From: Megascapheus bottae
Taxonomy: Eukaryota; Chordata; Mammalia; Rodentia; Geomyidae
Assembly (NCBI GenBank): GCA_024803745.1
Contig: JANJXV010000161.1
Location: 2,107,673 to 2,171,672, forward strand
Direction: 5' to 3'
DNA length: 64,000 nucleotides
Shown here: positions 10,965 to 22,279 of the stretch, in pieces
How the letters are laid out: each line of letters opens with the position of its first letter
Numbering within the stretch: position 1 is the stretch's first letter
Made by a program: the position numbers and the translations under genes
Notes under the pieces: generated by a model
What the model was told of the DNA's origin: nothing
Databases searched by the model: none
What the model saw: the letters and a program-made list of their open reading frames with translations, nothing else

Positions 10965-12026
10965 GTTGTAGTTTGTGGGCAGGATGATGGGTTCAAATAG
11001 GTTTCCTCTCAATATACCTCATCTGAGTTTCCCTGGAGTTTCCTGGCTTTCTTCCTAGAGAAATGCCTGATATACTGGAATTTTGTCTTGGCCCTGATCC
11101 AGCATCTACTTCTTCAAGTGAGACATCCATATCTCTCATGCCAGAGATCCGAGCCTCCTGACCTTTGGCAACAGCACAGCAACATCTTTCTTCCTCCTGA
11201 GCCACAGGCCAAGGGAGCTGACTGTCACATACAGTGGCTTGGTTACCAGGGTTCCATATTCTGTTCCATTGTGAAGGAGGTAGGGTCACCTTTCAAGGCC
11301 CAATGACCAAAGCTCCTTGCTCACAGAAGACCTCCCCAAAGACATACTGGAGGCTGAATCTCCCTTCCCACCTCACATATGGATGTAGTAAACAGCACAC
11401 CTTTTTGTTCAAATCCCAAGTCATTAACTAGGCGTAAGTGCTAGCCTGGTCTCAGGCTCAAGGAGCCTTTCTTAGGTAAGATCCAAACTTAACTGTCACT
11501 ATTCCCCTTAGACTTCACAAGACATTTTGCTTCACAGTGCCTTCTCAGCTTGCATTTTGCCTCTTGCACATTTTCTTTGCTAGTCCTGGGACTTGACCTC
11601 AGAGCCTGACCATTGTTCTTAGGCTTTCTTTAGGCTATAGCTGTCCCACCAAGCCACAGCACCACTTCCAGAGTTTTCTATGTATATGGTACTGCAGAAT
11701 CAAACGGGACTCTTTTTGTGTGGTAGCCAAGCACTCTACAAATAGATGAAAGACCCAGGCCATCTTGCACATATTTTTCACTTCAATCTACTAGGACGTT
11801 GTTAGGTTTCTGTATCCTAATCTATTTTTCTTCCTGATGAATATCTGTGCTGCCAAGAGCAGTGCTCAGGCCCTGAGTTCAAGCCCCAGAAAAAAACAAA
11901 AGAAAAGAAAAGAAAAGAAATGTGCTTTTTACAAGTTATTCACTCACAGCATTTGCCTCTGAATTCTTTGCTTCTACATCTTGTGACTTATCCCTTTCCC
12001 TCAATGTAGACAAGAAAAACAGATTT
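10965..12026 (-). repeat. Inverted copy of modules F-A (iA1)
   Basis: The reverse complement of 10965-11790 aligns with module A (1-842), and 11790-12026 aligns with parts of F. The minus-strand 98-codon open stretch 11289-10993 is the counterpart of the A-module peptides (MTLPPSQWNRIWNPGNQATV shared). A minus-strand SINE sits at 11575-11770. A 281-bp deletion at 11852/11853 removes most of a plus-strand SINE that is intact in D2 (44860-45045), leaving only its right end (11853-11900). Similarity to A is clearly below that between the direct copies, so this inversion is older. Confidence 0.8.
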
Positions 12027-12984
12027 TATTACTTGCTATCCTGTTGTCCAATCTTTGGATATTAATTCAAAATACAATATTGCCTGAGATATTGTGTGTG
12101 TGCATGTGTGTGTGTATCTGCCAATGTGTGCATGCACACATGTGTACAGGGTTTAGGGCTTACTCATAGGGCCTGTGTGATAACCCTCAGCATCTTTTCC
12201 TCAAAGGTATTGGTCTTTCACTTCTAGCTTATTAAGCTAATTGGAGTTGAGAGATTCACTCAATTTCTTGCCCTGTGCATTGGAACCCAGTGCTGGGTTC
12301 TCATATTGTTAATTGTAGCTATAGAGAAGCCTGAGGTCTGGGGATCCTCGTTAGAATCCAGCCCCTGAAAGAAAGTCACTGATAGAAATCTTTATCTTCA
12401 GTTAAGCACGAATAAATAAGGCAAAATTGGAACTGTGGCTCAGTTCCTCTTGTAGCAGCCATGAGAAAATTAGTAATTGGCAGCACCTGGTCCCTGAGAG
12501 AAATCCTTAGCACTGGTTCAAAAAAAGAAAGAAAATAATGAAAAAAATTAAAACTTGCTGAGGAATCCATAAGGATAAACGTGCCTGTGAATAATCTTGT
12601 CATTTCAGATTCCCTCAAGAGCTTATGTCTCTCTATATTTTTTTCAAGTTTTTTTAAAGATATTGACATATTTTCTATCTTTCTTAAACAGAGATAGCCA
12701 TCCACAAAACACAAACACAAACTCTCACACAGTATACCACCCACCCATAAGTGTCTGGCTATGTATATATGTATAGTCATATGTATTGATCTGTCTCTCT
12801 ATACTAATATATTAATGCATAAACATATGTATTTTGACAAACAGGAAACATACATAGATAGGTCTCAGGCATTTCCAGATTTTGTGCAAGTCTTCTGAGT
12901 ACAACTTACCATTGTATTGTTTGTCAAGATAGAGTCCCTCTAACTTTTGGCCAGCTTCTTGTCCTTTGATACTTTTTTCTGCCA
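12027..12984. other. Spacer with TG-rich microsatellite, no gene seen
   Basis: A short TG/CATG-rich tract lies at 12090-12150. A minus-strand 134-codon open stretch (12780-12376) has low complexity and no recognisable motif. The D2 copy shortens it with an in-frame break, so I do not call it a gene. Confidence 0.5.
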
Positions 12985-13195
12985 GTCCTGGGTTTTGAAC
13001 GCTAGGCCTGGATGCTGTCACTGAGCTTGAGCTTCTTGCATTCAGTAGTTTATGGCAGATAAGAGTCTCATGGAGTTTCTGTCCTGGGCTGGCTTTGAAT
13101 TGTGATCCTCAGATCTCAAACTCCTGAGTAGCTAGGATGACAGTCTTGAGCTACCAGTACCTGGTTCCTTTGCCTCTTTTACCCTTTTTTTGGCC
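12985..13195 (-). mobile_element. B1/ID composite SINE, minus
   Basis: The typical reversed text is present: GTCCTGGGTTTTGAACGC, then AATTGTGATCCTCAGATCTC and CTCCTGAGTAGCTAGGATGA. The D2 partner is at about 46125-46340. Confidence 0.8.
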
Positions 13196-14622
13196 CCACC
13201 ACAGGCATGGTATCTACCTTCCTATGTTCTCTCCACCTTCCCCCAGACAGGGGTCTGACAGATGCTTTCCACCCACTTATTCATGTCCTCCTCTGTATTG
13301 GCTGACAGCTAAGACATGCACTCACTTGTCTGGATGCCAAACACAAAGCCATGTGATTGTTTCTCAGTCTGGAACATCCTATCAGATTTATAGCACCACA
13401 GAGGGTCAGGTTGATGCTCCTCCAGGGCTTCTTAAATTGTTCTCATATTAATCCACAACACGTTTGTCATCACTTGTCCAGCTAATTCATGGACTAAAGC
13501 AGCATTCCCTACAAACTTAGATCCCAATACCATGAGGACACTCAAGGGTGCATTAGGAGTGTGACCTGCAGGTGGATGTGAGCCTGTCTAAGTTGGAGGG
13601 GATTTCTCCACCACAGGAAATGGAATACAAATTTAGAATCTGCTTTCATGAGGTGACAATCTCTGGCAGATGTTCTTATCAAATGTGGCACTGCCTACTT
13701 CCAGCTTAAAACATGGGTTGATGACCCAGCATAACAGAGAATGTATTCACCCCGGCCCAACACATAGGCTGGGACCCTGAACGTTCAGGTAGCATTTGGC
13801 TTTGAAGGTCATGAGATCTTAGTTTATAAATGATGAGCCCCCTCCCGTGAGGCATAGCAAACGGAGCCAAAGTGCAACCCAGTTAAGCACCAGATCAAGC
13901 TTCCCTTCTACAGTAGGGTATGGTTTGAAAACTGTGCATAGCTTCTGTTTGAAGCCAGTCCAGAAAGAAAGTCCATGAAACTCTCATTTCCAGTTAACTG
14001 CCAAGCAAAAGCCAAAGATAGAGATGAAACTCAAGAGAGCTAGAGAGCCATCTGAAAAGAATGGTTACACCCTGCAACATCCTCATTACCTGATCTTGAA
14101 AACATCTCTGCGTGCATCACAGCATGCAGCCAGCATCTGGGATTGACAGTGACCCCTGCGCCCATTGGCAATCTGCACTGTCTCTGACATCTGTAATGTG
14201 AACCTCATTCTGTTGGGTTTGTGAAGCGGTGTCAACCCTGCAGAAGGACCCAACTGTGCCTTAACTCCCACTGTCCCCTGGGGCCCCTAGCATTCCCCCA
14301 TCTGCACCCCTCCTGTGGCTTCTGATACTATGGAGCCCTCCTGCCCTGTCCAACATTCATATGAAGTGCATATTTCTTCTCCTGGGGCAACTTCTCCACA
14401 GAGAGTACATGACATGCCCACTCTCCAGGCACGGGGAGATACTGCCAAAGTAGCAAATCAGTCATAAGGACATAAAGTGATGAATAGAATTTTAGATCCT
14501 GATGGTAGACAGTCTGCAAAATCCAAGGGAGAATGGAATTGGAGGGGACCAGTGATCAGGATGTGGGCATGGAGCTTCCCTGCCAAGGGGGTGGGGGAAG
14601 TCACAGGCTGGGGGATGCACAG
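13196..14622. other. Single-copy-like sequence, no gene assigned
   Basis: This is a non-repetitive stretch, richer in GC than its surroundings, without recognised retroelements. Short open stretches on both strands are broken by stops and match no family I know. It may contain introns or decayed exons of the gene that supplied the 147-bp exon at 14623. Confidence 0.4.
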
Positions 14623-14769
14623 GATGATCCATGGACCCTGTGCAGCTACTGGGTCACCCCCTTCTGCATCTCAGCCTTTGGCTTTGAGCTCTGTGATAGT
14701 CAAGATGTGCACAGTCTGTACTCTGGCTGGCAGAAGAAAGGACCTTGGGAAGACAATTGTAGACCCTTT
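14623..14769 (+). CDS. Orphan 147-bp exon of an unrecognised gene
   Basis: The segment is open, exactly 49 codons, symmetric in phase, with acceptor ATGCACAG before it and donor GTGAGTG after it. The peptide is rich in aromatic residues and cysteine; it includes TPFCISAFGFELCDS and SLYSGWQKKGPWEDNCRPF. The look is that of an extracellular or secreted domain, but I cannot name the family. The D2 copy (about 47768-47914) keeps both splice sites and the open frame. It has four amino-acid changes (T/A, W/S, C/F, S/R) against about one silent change, so I see no sign of purifying selection. It is probably an exon of a duplicated, decaying gene. Confidence 0.4.
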
Positions 14770-14974
14770 GTGAGTGTAGGAAGGTTTAGGCTGGACACCC
14801 AGTCCAAGAGGAGCTAAAACTGGAGTCGAGGGGTGTGCAAGGAGTGGGTGTGAGGGTTGTGGGCAGTCACAGTCACGGCAGAGGTGGCTCTGTCTGTGGG
14901 GTGAGTGCCTCCCTGCAGGCACAGAACTGGACATATCAGAGATCCACATGAAAAGGAAAAGGTGGAAATGGCAC

Positions 14975-15075
14975 TATGGTTCAAATGGTAGAGCATCATC
15001 CTTGAGCAAAAGAGCTCAGGGACAGTACCCAGGACCTGAGTTCAAGCCTCATGACTGTAAAAGAAAAAGAACCAG
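14975..15075 (+). mobile_element. ID-like SINE half, plus
   Basis: GGCACTATGGTTCAAATGG, then GTAGAGCATCATCCTTGAGC, ending in an A-rich tail after TTCAAGCCTCATGACTGT. The D2 partner is at 48115-48215. Confidence 0.75.
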
Positions 15076-16309
15076 GACTATGAGAGGGAACCTGGTACTC
15101 TCTTGGTCTAATCAGACACAAGAAGAGGCCGGGATAGGCTGTGGAAAAACACAGAGAACATCTTCCCCCAGCTCATCCTGTCCTGCATGCAGGGACAGCC
15201 ATGTAACTAGGGCTACGGTGAGATCATCTTCACCCCTGTGCTGCCATCTGAATTGTAGGCCTCTGTCCTGGCATGGGGTGTCCTGATGGCTGAGCAGGTG
15301 CCCTAACCCTAGATGGAGAGCAGCCACTGACTGTGGTAGCTAAGGAGAGATCTGTTCCATAGCTATCAGGCCACCCAGCATGGGAGCCATAACCACCCCC
15401 CACCCAGGTAGAGGCCAATGGTTCTCCAGGTGCTACTAACATTGCCCCACCCCTAGCTCTGGGTACACGTGACATTCCCTCCACAAGGAGCAGGACTAAG
15501 TGAAGGATCAGGAAGCTGCCTATGGGCATCAGATGATGGCCAGGCTGGCACTACAGATGGCCTCAATCTGTCACCATCTTCCCCTGCCTCCATCATTCCT
15601 CCATCATGCCTCTCTACCTCCCACCCATTAACCTTGGAAACCAATGAACTGGGCTCTCATCATTCCTCTCATCTCTTCACCCACCTTGCCATGGGTCCAT
15701 CCCTCTGTCACTTCCACCCCACACACATCCCACCACCAGCCACCCTCTAGCTTATGAGGATCTCAGAGGAAGCTCTTGGTGAAGGGCTTGTGACCACAAA
15801 ACAGTTACTATCACCCGCCCCGGCCTGATCCACCACAGAATAAGAACAGCCAAGCAGGCACACACTGCAGCAGAGTTGCTCTGCTGCCACTCTGATTTCT
15901 TCATGGCCAGGACTTGGCTCTCCTCAGCCTCTCAGCTCAGTAACCAGAACATTGTGCTTTCACAGAGCCATGGCTTCCAGTCTCCATGGACACAATGACA
16001 TCAAGGTGATGCCAACTTCCCCATCTCTATATACTTCTAACTATGGGATGGGAGCTGAGGTTCTCTTCTGTCACTCCATCCGCTAAGAGGCTCATGCAGA
16101 TTACTATCCTTTGCTCATCATGGTGACTCTTTGGTTAACAAGTCACTGCTGGGCTTCCAGTTCACCACATATAGAACCCATACTCCAACACTTTTCTTAG
16201 AAGGACTGATGACTTTTAAATATTCTCTAGTTTTAAATTTCTAGTTCCTTCTCTCTTTCATTTATATATTTCCCTTCCTCACATCCTTCTCTTTTTTACC
16301 TTCCTTCTT
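15076..16309. other. GC-richer single-copy sequence, no gene assigned
   Basis: The sequence is C-rich (many CCACCC and CCTCC runs). Open stretches up to 112 codons on both strands overlap one another and are not conserved in frame between D1 and D2; for example one base is lost near 48416 relative to D1. No domain was recognised. Confidence 0.4.
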
Positions 16310-16525
16310 TCATTCCTGGCCTTGAACTCAAAACCTGGAGCTTTTTCTTAGCTTTTCTTTGCTCAAGGTAGCACTCTAGCTCTTGAGCCACAGCTCTACT
16401 TCAATCTTTGTTCTTGCTCTAAACTGGGAGTATGAGTCTCATGCATTTTTCCCTTTGCTGGGTTGGTTTTAAACCACAATACTAAGATCAGGATCCTGAA
16501 TATGCCTCGGATTACAGGTATTATC
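16310..16525 (-). mobile_element. B1/ID composite SINE, minus
   Basis: CCTGGCCTTGAACTCAAAAC through GATTACAGGTATT, a diverged reversed SINE. The D2 partner is at 49455-49670. Confidence 0.65.
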
Positions 16526-17465
16526 TAATCAAAACAAATTCCTGATTTCTTTTTTAGACATAATTAGTTCTTTCAGGTGAGCCACCAGCCACTCATGCAA
16601 GAGCATTGCAGGATCCCAGCATTCATCTTGTCTCCAGTCTTATTCCATCCATCTCACAATGGTCATCTAAAACACCCTGCTGCATGCTTGAAGTCGCAAG
16701 GAACGTTCTCAACGCCATGAGAAGCCCCCTTATGCTCTGCCTCAGACATGCCCAGCCCCCATCCCACTTCCACATGAGCATTTCATTAGGAGAAATTTCC
16801 TGAGTACATCATCATCTTTTCCTCACCATTCAAATTTCATCTTTGGAGTCATTTCTCCCAGACAAAGAGGAACATGATCCATGGTTTGATAGCAGCTCCA
16901 GCTTCATAGTCCCAGCCACCAACACCCCCCCCCATTACCTTGCCAGACACCTGAATTCAAGAACAATGTTTTCACTACCCCTGACTCTTATCAAATGTTT
17001 TAACTTATACAGTGCATTAAAATAATTTTACTAAATGGAATAAACACATGGCATCAAGCTTCAGAATCTTTGCACCTGAACTTTTAGTGAATAACAGACA
17101 CACCATCATTTCTGTAGCCAACAGAAATCTTAGCTTTGAGATTTCAGCATTCCTGGTATCCAAGTTTGGATGTGCTAACACTGCCCTTAATGAGGCACTT
17201 CAACCACACAATCCCACAACAATCAATGTCATTTGACATTCACTGGTAAGTGGAGCTAGGAAAAAGACTGATGTGCCAACTCCATGCTGGCTTGACCTAT
17301 GCCATCTTCAAACCTGGAGCAAGTGGGGCTCCTCTCTCCGTGACATCTTTTGTGTACTACCCCAGGAGGTCCTTTACCTTGAGTCAAAATTATGAAGACT
17401 ATCTCTACCAGCAAAGATTCCAGTGAGATGTGCCTACATGGATAAAGCTAAAATCTCACTAAAGT
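16526..17465 (+). other. Spacer with one exon-like open stretch (17270-17430)
   Basis: On the plus strand, 17283-17428 reads HAGLTYAIFKPGASGAPLS and continues to YYPRRSFTLSQNYEDYLYQQ before a stop. The D2 copy (50430-50569) keeps the frame open with several replacements. I do not recognise it. It is on the same strand as the 14623 exon and could belong to the same decayed gene. The rest of the stretch shows nothing I can name. Confidence 0.25.
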
Positions 17466-17469
17466 GAGG

Positions 17470-17700
17470 TTGTTGGCAGTGCTGGAGCCTGAACTCAGGG
17501 CCTGGGCACTAAGCATTTGTACTCAAGACTAGCCCTTTACCACTTGAGCCCAAACTCCATTCCCAGGTGTTTTTATTTTTGGTAGTAAGAATCTATCAGA
17601 CTTTCCTGTTCTAGGTGACTTGAAACTTCCATACTCAGATCTCAGCCTCCTGACCAGCCTGGATTAAAAGTGTGGATCAGCCATGCGCCACACCTGAGGA
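17470..17700 (-). mobile_element. B1/ID composite SINE, minus
   Basis: GCCTGAACTCAGGGCCTGGG through CATGCGCCACACC. The D2 partner is at 50615-50840. Confidence 0.75.
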
Positions 17701-18060
17701 CTTCTGCCAGCACATTTTTTCCCAAAAATTGGAAGAGGAAGATGAGGGAGGATTGGGCTCATCCTGACCTGCATATGAAGAGAGCATCAGCCCGTGAAAT
17801 TCATTCCCTGTTGTAGGCTGCTGGAGAAAAGGTAGCAAATAGGCACAGGCTGGCAGCAGATGCCACAGAACAACTTGTGACCAAGACTCCCAGAGCAGAC
17901 CTCAGAATCGATGACAGAGTTGGATCTATCCAGTAACAGAGGCAGTGGTGACACCTGAAACTGCGCGTTTGAGCCTTTGCTGCTAGTAATCAGGGCCACC
18001 TATGTCTCAATGAGAAAGGTGAGATTTTGGTGGAGAAAGTGAGATTAAACATTATGTATC

Positions 18061-18930
18061 ATGCAAGAAGACAGACTATAAGGGGTCTTTTATTATTCCA
18101 AGTGAAATTTTGGATTTCCTCTTCTGTTTTTTTAAAGAATGACATTGGGATATTGATTGAAGATTGCCATTTTTACAATATTACTCCTTCCAAAACAGGA
18201 GCATAGGTTTTTGCATTTCCTCAGTTCTGCGTTAATTTCCTTCTCCAGGGTTTATAGTTCCATCAAAAAGGTGCTTTACATTCTAAGTTAATTCCTAGGT
18301 ATTTTATTTTCTTTGATAGCAAAATGAGTTGCTATCCTGATTCTTGCCTCATTCCTCTCGTTTCTTGGCATATAAGAAGGCAGTTGACATTGAAGGTTAA
18401 TTTTATACCCTGCTACCTTACCAAAGTTTTATATCAGCTCAAGCAGCTTCGGAGTAGAGACTATAGGGTTCTTTAAATACAGAATCATGTCATCTGTAAG
18501 GAGAGAAAGTTTCAGTTCCTCTTTCCCTTTTCCTCCTCACTCCAGTTAGAATGGCCAAGATCCAGAAATCTAATAACTTATGCTGGAGGGGATGTGGCCA
18601 GGAGGGATCACTACTACACTGTGGTGGGATTGCAAACTCGTTCAACCACTATGGAAAGCACTATGGCAGTATCCCAAAAAGACTAAACATAGAGCTCCCC
18701 TGTGATCCAGCAATTTCACTACTTGCCAATCGTCCAGATAGGACATACTAAATTCACTAGAACAATAACATTTATCACAGCACTATTTACTATAGCAAAG
18801 GTATGGAACCAACCCAGATGCCCGTCAGTTGATGAGTAGATCAAATATGGTATTTTTACACAATGGAATTCTGTGCTTCTGTCAGAAAGAATGACATAGA
18901 CGAATTTGTAAGGAAATAGAAAGACTGTAA
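18061..18930 (+). mobile_element. L1 fragment with 5' inversion (twin-primed)
   Basis: 18061-18535 is L1 ORF2 reverse-transcriptase sequence in minus orientation (same sense as 2540-3040). At about 18536 the sense flips, and 18540-18930 is the downstream end of ORF2 in plus orientation ([13 protein letters not shown] is readable). An inverted 5' part followed by a sense 3' part is the classic twin-priming product. D1 has lost about 41 bases near 18156 that D2 retains (51221-52110). Confidence 0.8.
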
Positions 18931-18954
18931 AGTTTAGAAATTAGTTTCTGTCTC

Positions 18955-19062
18955 CTTCTCTATCTCTGTACAATTTAGAAGTTCCTGTTTCTCTCACTTT
19001 CTGTCTCTTTTCTCTCTTTCTCTCTCTCTTTCTGTCTCTCTCTGTCACTCTCTTTCTCTCTC

Positions 19063-19130
<68 letters not shown>
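18955..19130. repeat. (TC)n microsatellite
   Basis: Almost pure CT dinucleotides run to 19130, with TTTC and CTGT interruptions at the left. The D2 tract (52130-52322) differs in length and interruptions. Confidence 0.95.
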
Positions 19131-19131
<1 letters not shown>

Positions 19132-19132
19132 C

Positions 19133-19295
19133 TTAGGCTTGAACTCAGGGACTGAGCTACTTTTGCTCAAGGTTAGCACTCTACCATTTGGACCACAGTG
19201 CTGCTTCTGGCTTGCTCTTTTCACGTAGTATTGAGGAATCTAACCCAGGCCTTCATCCTTGATAGGTTAGCACTCTACCACTAAGCCACACAGTC
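19133..19295 (-). mobile_element. Dimeric ID-like SINE, minus
   Basis: GCTTGAACTCAGGGACTGAG, GGTTAGCACTCTACCATTTG and a second GTTAGCACTCTACCACTAAG box. The adjacent (TC)n tract sits where the reversed tail would be. The D2 partner is at 52325-52495. Confidence 0.8.
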
Positions 19296-19529
19296 AGCTT
19301 TTAGAGTTTTCTGACAAAGGTTTTCCTACATGCTATTATTTCTTCTGTGAGTGCTCTTAATGCTTGCTGAAGGTTGACTTTGTTTAGAAGACTTACCTTA
19401 ATGCTCCCATATACAGAGATTCTATATATAGCTGAATGTTTTTCATTACTCAGAATTTCTCTATTGTGTATGTTCTGAAATGTACTGAAGACTGACTTCT
19501 GATTAAAAGTCATTGCACATTTGTTCTAT

Positions 19530-21070
19530 TCATTAGTTTTCTTTTCTTCTATGGGAATCAGGTTGTGACGAACACAGAAGTATGCCTTCCAGGTCAAACA
19601 CTTTCCACATTTGTAATATTCATAAGGTTTTTCTCTCCTATGTGCATTTTATACTTAGTCATGCGTTCATGATGGATTTTTCATATTCTTATATTCATAC
19701 GATTTTTATCCTGTGTCTGTGTGGTATCATGCAAACTCAACTATGAGTTCTTCAAAAAAATTTCCCTTTCATTTTATTCATAGGATTCTATCCTGTGGGT
19801 GTTTAGTGATAAATCTTGACTTGTGCCTTCTGGGGAAAAGACTGAACATTTGCTACATTCATTAAGGGTTTTATCTTGTGTTGGTTCTGTGACACAAGCT
19901 GAGTTTTCTTCCACAGACTAAAAAGTCTTTCCTATTTATTACATTGCTAAGGCTTCTCATATGTGTGAACGCTCTTAAGCTTCCTGAAGGGTGAATACTG
20001 CACGAAAGACTTTCAACTTTGGTTATATTCCTAAGGTTTCTAATATGTGTGAATTCTGTTATGCCTCCTGTAATGTGACTTCCATCTGAAGGTCTTACCA
20101 CATTTGATGCACTCGTACAGTTTCTCTCCTGTGTGTGTTCTCTGATGCAATTTGAGGGAAGACTTCCATTTGAAAGACATTCCACATTGGTTACATTCAT
20201 AAGGTTTTTCTCCTGTTTGAATTGTCTTATGCATGTTGAGGTTTGGCTTCTGTGTGAAGGACTTTCCACATATGTTACACTCATAAGGTGTTTCTCCTGA
20301 GTATATTCTCTGATGAACATGGAGTTTTACCTTCCATTTGAAAGACTTTCCGCATTCACTACATGCATAAGTTTTCTCTCCTGTGTGTTTTCTATAATGC
20401 CCATCAAGATATGACTTCCAATTGAAGGTCTTTCCACATTTGTTGCACACATAACGTTTCTCTCCTGTGTGTGTTCTTTGACGCAATTTGAGGGAAGATT
20501 TCTGTCTGAAAGACTTTACACATTGGTTACATTCATAAGGTTTCACTCCTGTGTGTATTCTCTGATGAACACGAAGTTTTCCCTTCCCTTGGAAAGACTT
20601 TCCACATTCATTACACTTATAAGATTTCTCTCCTGTGTGTGTTATTTGATGAACTCGAAGGTGTATCTTCTGGGTGAAAGACTTTTCTCATTTGTTACAT
20701 TCATAAAGTTTCTCTTCTGTGTGTCTTCTCTGGTGCAAAGTGAGGTATGATTTCAGTCTAAAAGTCTTCCCACATTTATCCCATTATCACATTTCTCTTC
20801 TGTGTGAGATCTCTGATGTGTGCTGAGAGCTGAATTCTGGGCAGAAATTTTATTACGTTCCTCATATTCATAAGGTTTGTCTTCTCTTGGAGATCGAGGT
20901 TGGAGTGTCAGGTCTGACTTCTCAGAAATTAATTTTCACACTTGATGTACGCATCACATATCTCAGGATATTTGCTCTGAGGTATTGTAAGGTGTATTTC
21001 ATTACTGAAAGATTTCTCACATTCACTACATATATGAGGAGTCTCTCCTGTGTACATTTTCGGATGTGTA
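19530..21070 (-). pseudogene. Degenerate C2H2 zinc-finger array, D1
   Basis: The best preserved part (20546-20040, 168 codons) contains six finger units joined by TGEK-type linkers, for example [20 protein letters not shown]. Metal-ligand losses are visible: finger 1 has LRQRTH instead of LHQRTH, and the third and fourth fingers end in IY and IQ where His is expected. Upstream a TGA at 20688-20690 replaces the second Cys codon of a finger (TGT in D2). Further remnants reach down to about 19530 in broken frames. HTGEK-type linkers place it among ordinary KRAB-associated arrays. Confidence 0.85.
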
Positions 21071-21102
21071 GTGATGGTCGGTGTTAAGTACAATATTTTT
21101 CA

Positions 21103-21527
21103 TCACACAGTACATTTAGCAGTTTTCCTCCCTCCCTGAAGAATTTCTTGGGCAGGGAGAACAGAATTATGATACTGCAGATCTTTTCGACTGTCACAAT
21201 CATGAATAAAATGCTCTGAATATCCGATGGATTTTTTAAGAACAGGAGACATACGAGATCTATATGCAGCATGCATCTCATCAGGCTTAGGAGACAGAAG
21301 CATGTTCTGACTCTTAATGAACTCCTCAGTCCTCACCCCTAAGTTGTTACCGTTATTACTAATCAGCTCTAGATTATGTGTAGAGCTCAAATTTGAAGTT
21401 CTTGCAAATCTCACATTTTCCTCCACTTCGATACTACTTGCAACTGCTACTTCACATAGACATTCATGTGGACTTTCCTGGCAAGACTTGAACACATTTT
21501 CCATTACCTGGACATCTAAAATGAGTC
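21103..21527 (-). CDS. KRAB-ZFP spacer exon, 5' part (ends in premature stop)
   Basis: The acceptor TTTTTTCTAG precedes 21527. The phase-1 join gives GLILDVQVMENVFKSC and continues open for 141 codons to AKCTV and TGA at 21103-21105. The segment is hydrophilic with no fold I recognise, as is usual for KRAB-to-finger spacers. Finger-like text resumes just beyond the stop in another frame (YTGETPHICSECEKSF). The stop is shared with D2, so it predates the duplication. Confidence 0.6.
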
Positions 21528-21954
21528 CTAGAAAAAAAGACACAAACACACATGAGATACAAATATTCCTTACTGTAAAGGTAATGACTTTACTTTCCCA
21601 TCCTAAGTGTTAGATATTTTAAAATATAAAAGTGGGAATTGATTTGTGAGAAATATATGCTTTTCTCCCTAACATATTAAGAAAATGATATTTTACAATG
21701 ACCAATAATGTTTTTCTGTGTTTTAGTTCTCTTTTTATATCACAGGAAATATTTATTGAAATTACCCATCTATGTATTTCTACAGTTTTAAGCTGAGTAC
21801 TATCTATAGCATACCTGCAGCTGTTTTTTTTGAAATACTGTTTTGTTTATACATTGAGGAATAGCTGCCTTTCTTTTATTTTTGAGAAATAATCTAAATA
21901 TTGTGCTGTTTTGCATCTTTTTAAAACTTTCTTCTCTTTTCTTTTCTTTTTTTT

Positions 21955-22105
21955 TGTAGTTCATAGGCCTTGGCCCTGTCCCTGAACACTTCAGCAGAAG
22001 ACTATAACCCCTATCCTTGAGCTACAGCCCCACATACTCTTTTCTAGAGTTAACTACAGATAAGAGTCTCAGGTCCTGAGTAGTAGATAGGATTACCTTA
22101 CCCAG
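21955..22105 (-). mobile_element. Partial composite SINE, minus (intronic)
   Basis: CCTTGGCCCTGTCCCTGAAC through AGGATTACC, diverged. The D2 partner is at 55160-55310. Confidence 0.55.
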
Positions 22106-22109
22106 TTTC

Positions 22110-22113
22110 AATG

Positions 22114-22178
<65 letters not shown>

Positions 22179-22210
22179 TTTCCTTCCTTCCCTCTTTCTT
22201 CCCTCTTTCT

Positions 22211-22261
<51 letters not shown>

Positions 22262-22275
22262 CTCTTTCTTTCTTT
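22110..22275. repeat. (TTTC)n microsatellite with TTCC/CCTC interruptions
   Basis: About 165 bases of TTTC repeats broken once by a C-richer block. D2 has a shorter, cleaner tract at 55955-56019, preceded by ~640 bp that D1 lacks. Confidence 0.95.
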
Positions 22276-22279
22276 CTTG

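Noticed and set aside
13200..15600. Possible endogenous retrovirus in the single-copy block
   Set aside because: No LTR pair, no primer-binding site, and no gag, pol or env motif that I could see.
18955..19130. CRISPR-like or satellite array
   Set aside because: Simple dinucleotide repeat without spacers, in a mammalian genome.
19871..20320. 149-codon minus-strand frame with [15 protein letters not shown]
   Set aside because: Frame-shifted shadow of the zinc-finger array; no finger motifs in that frame.
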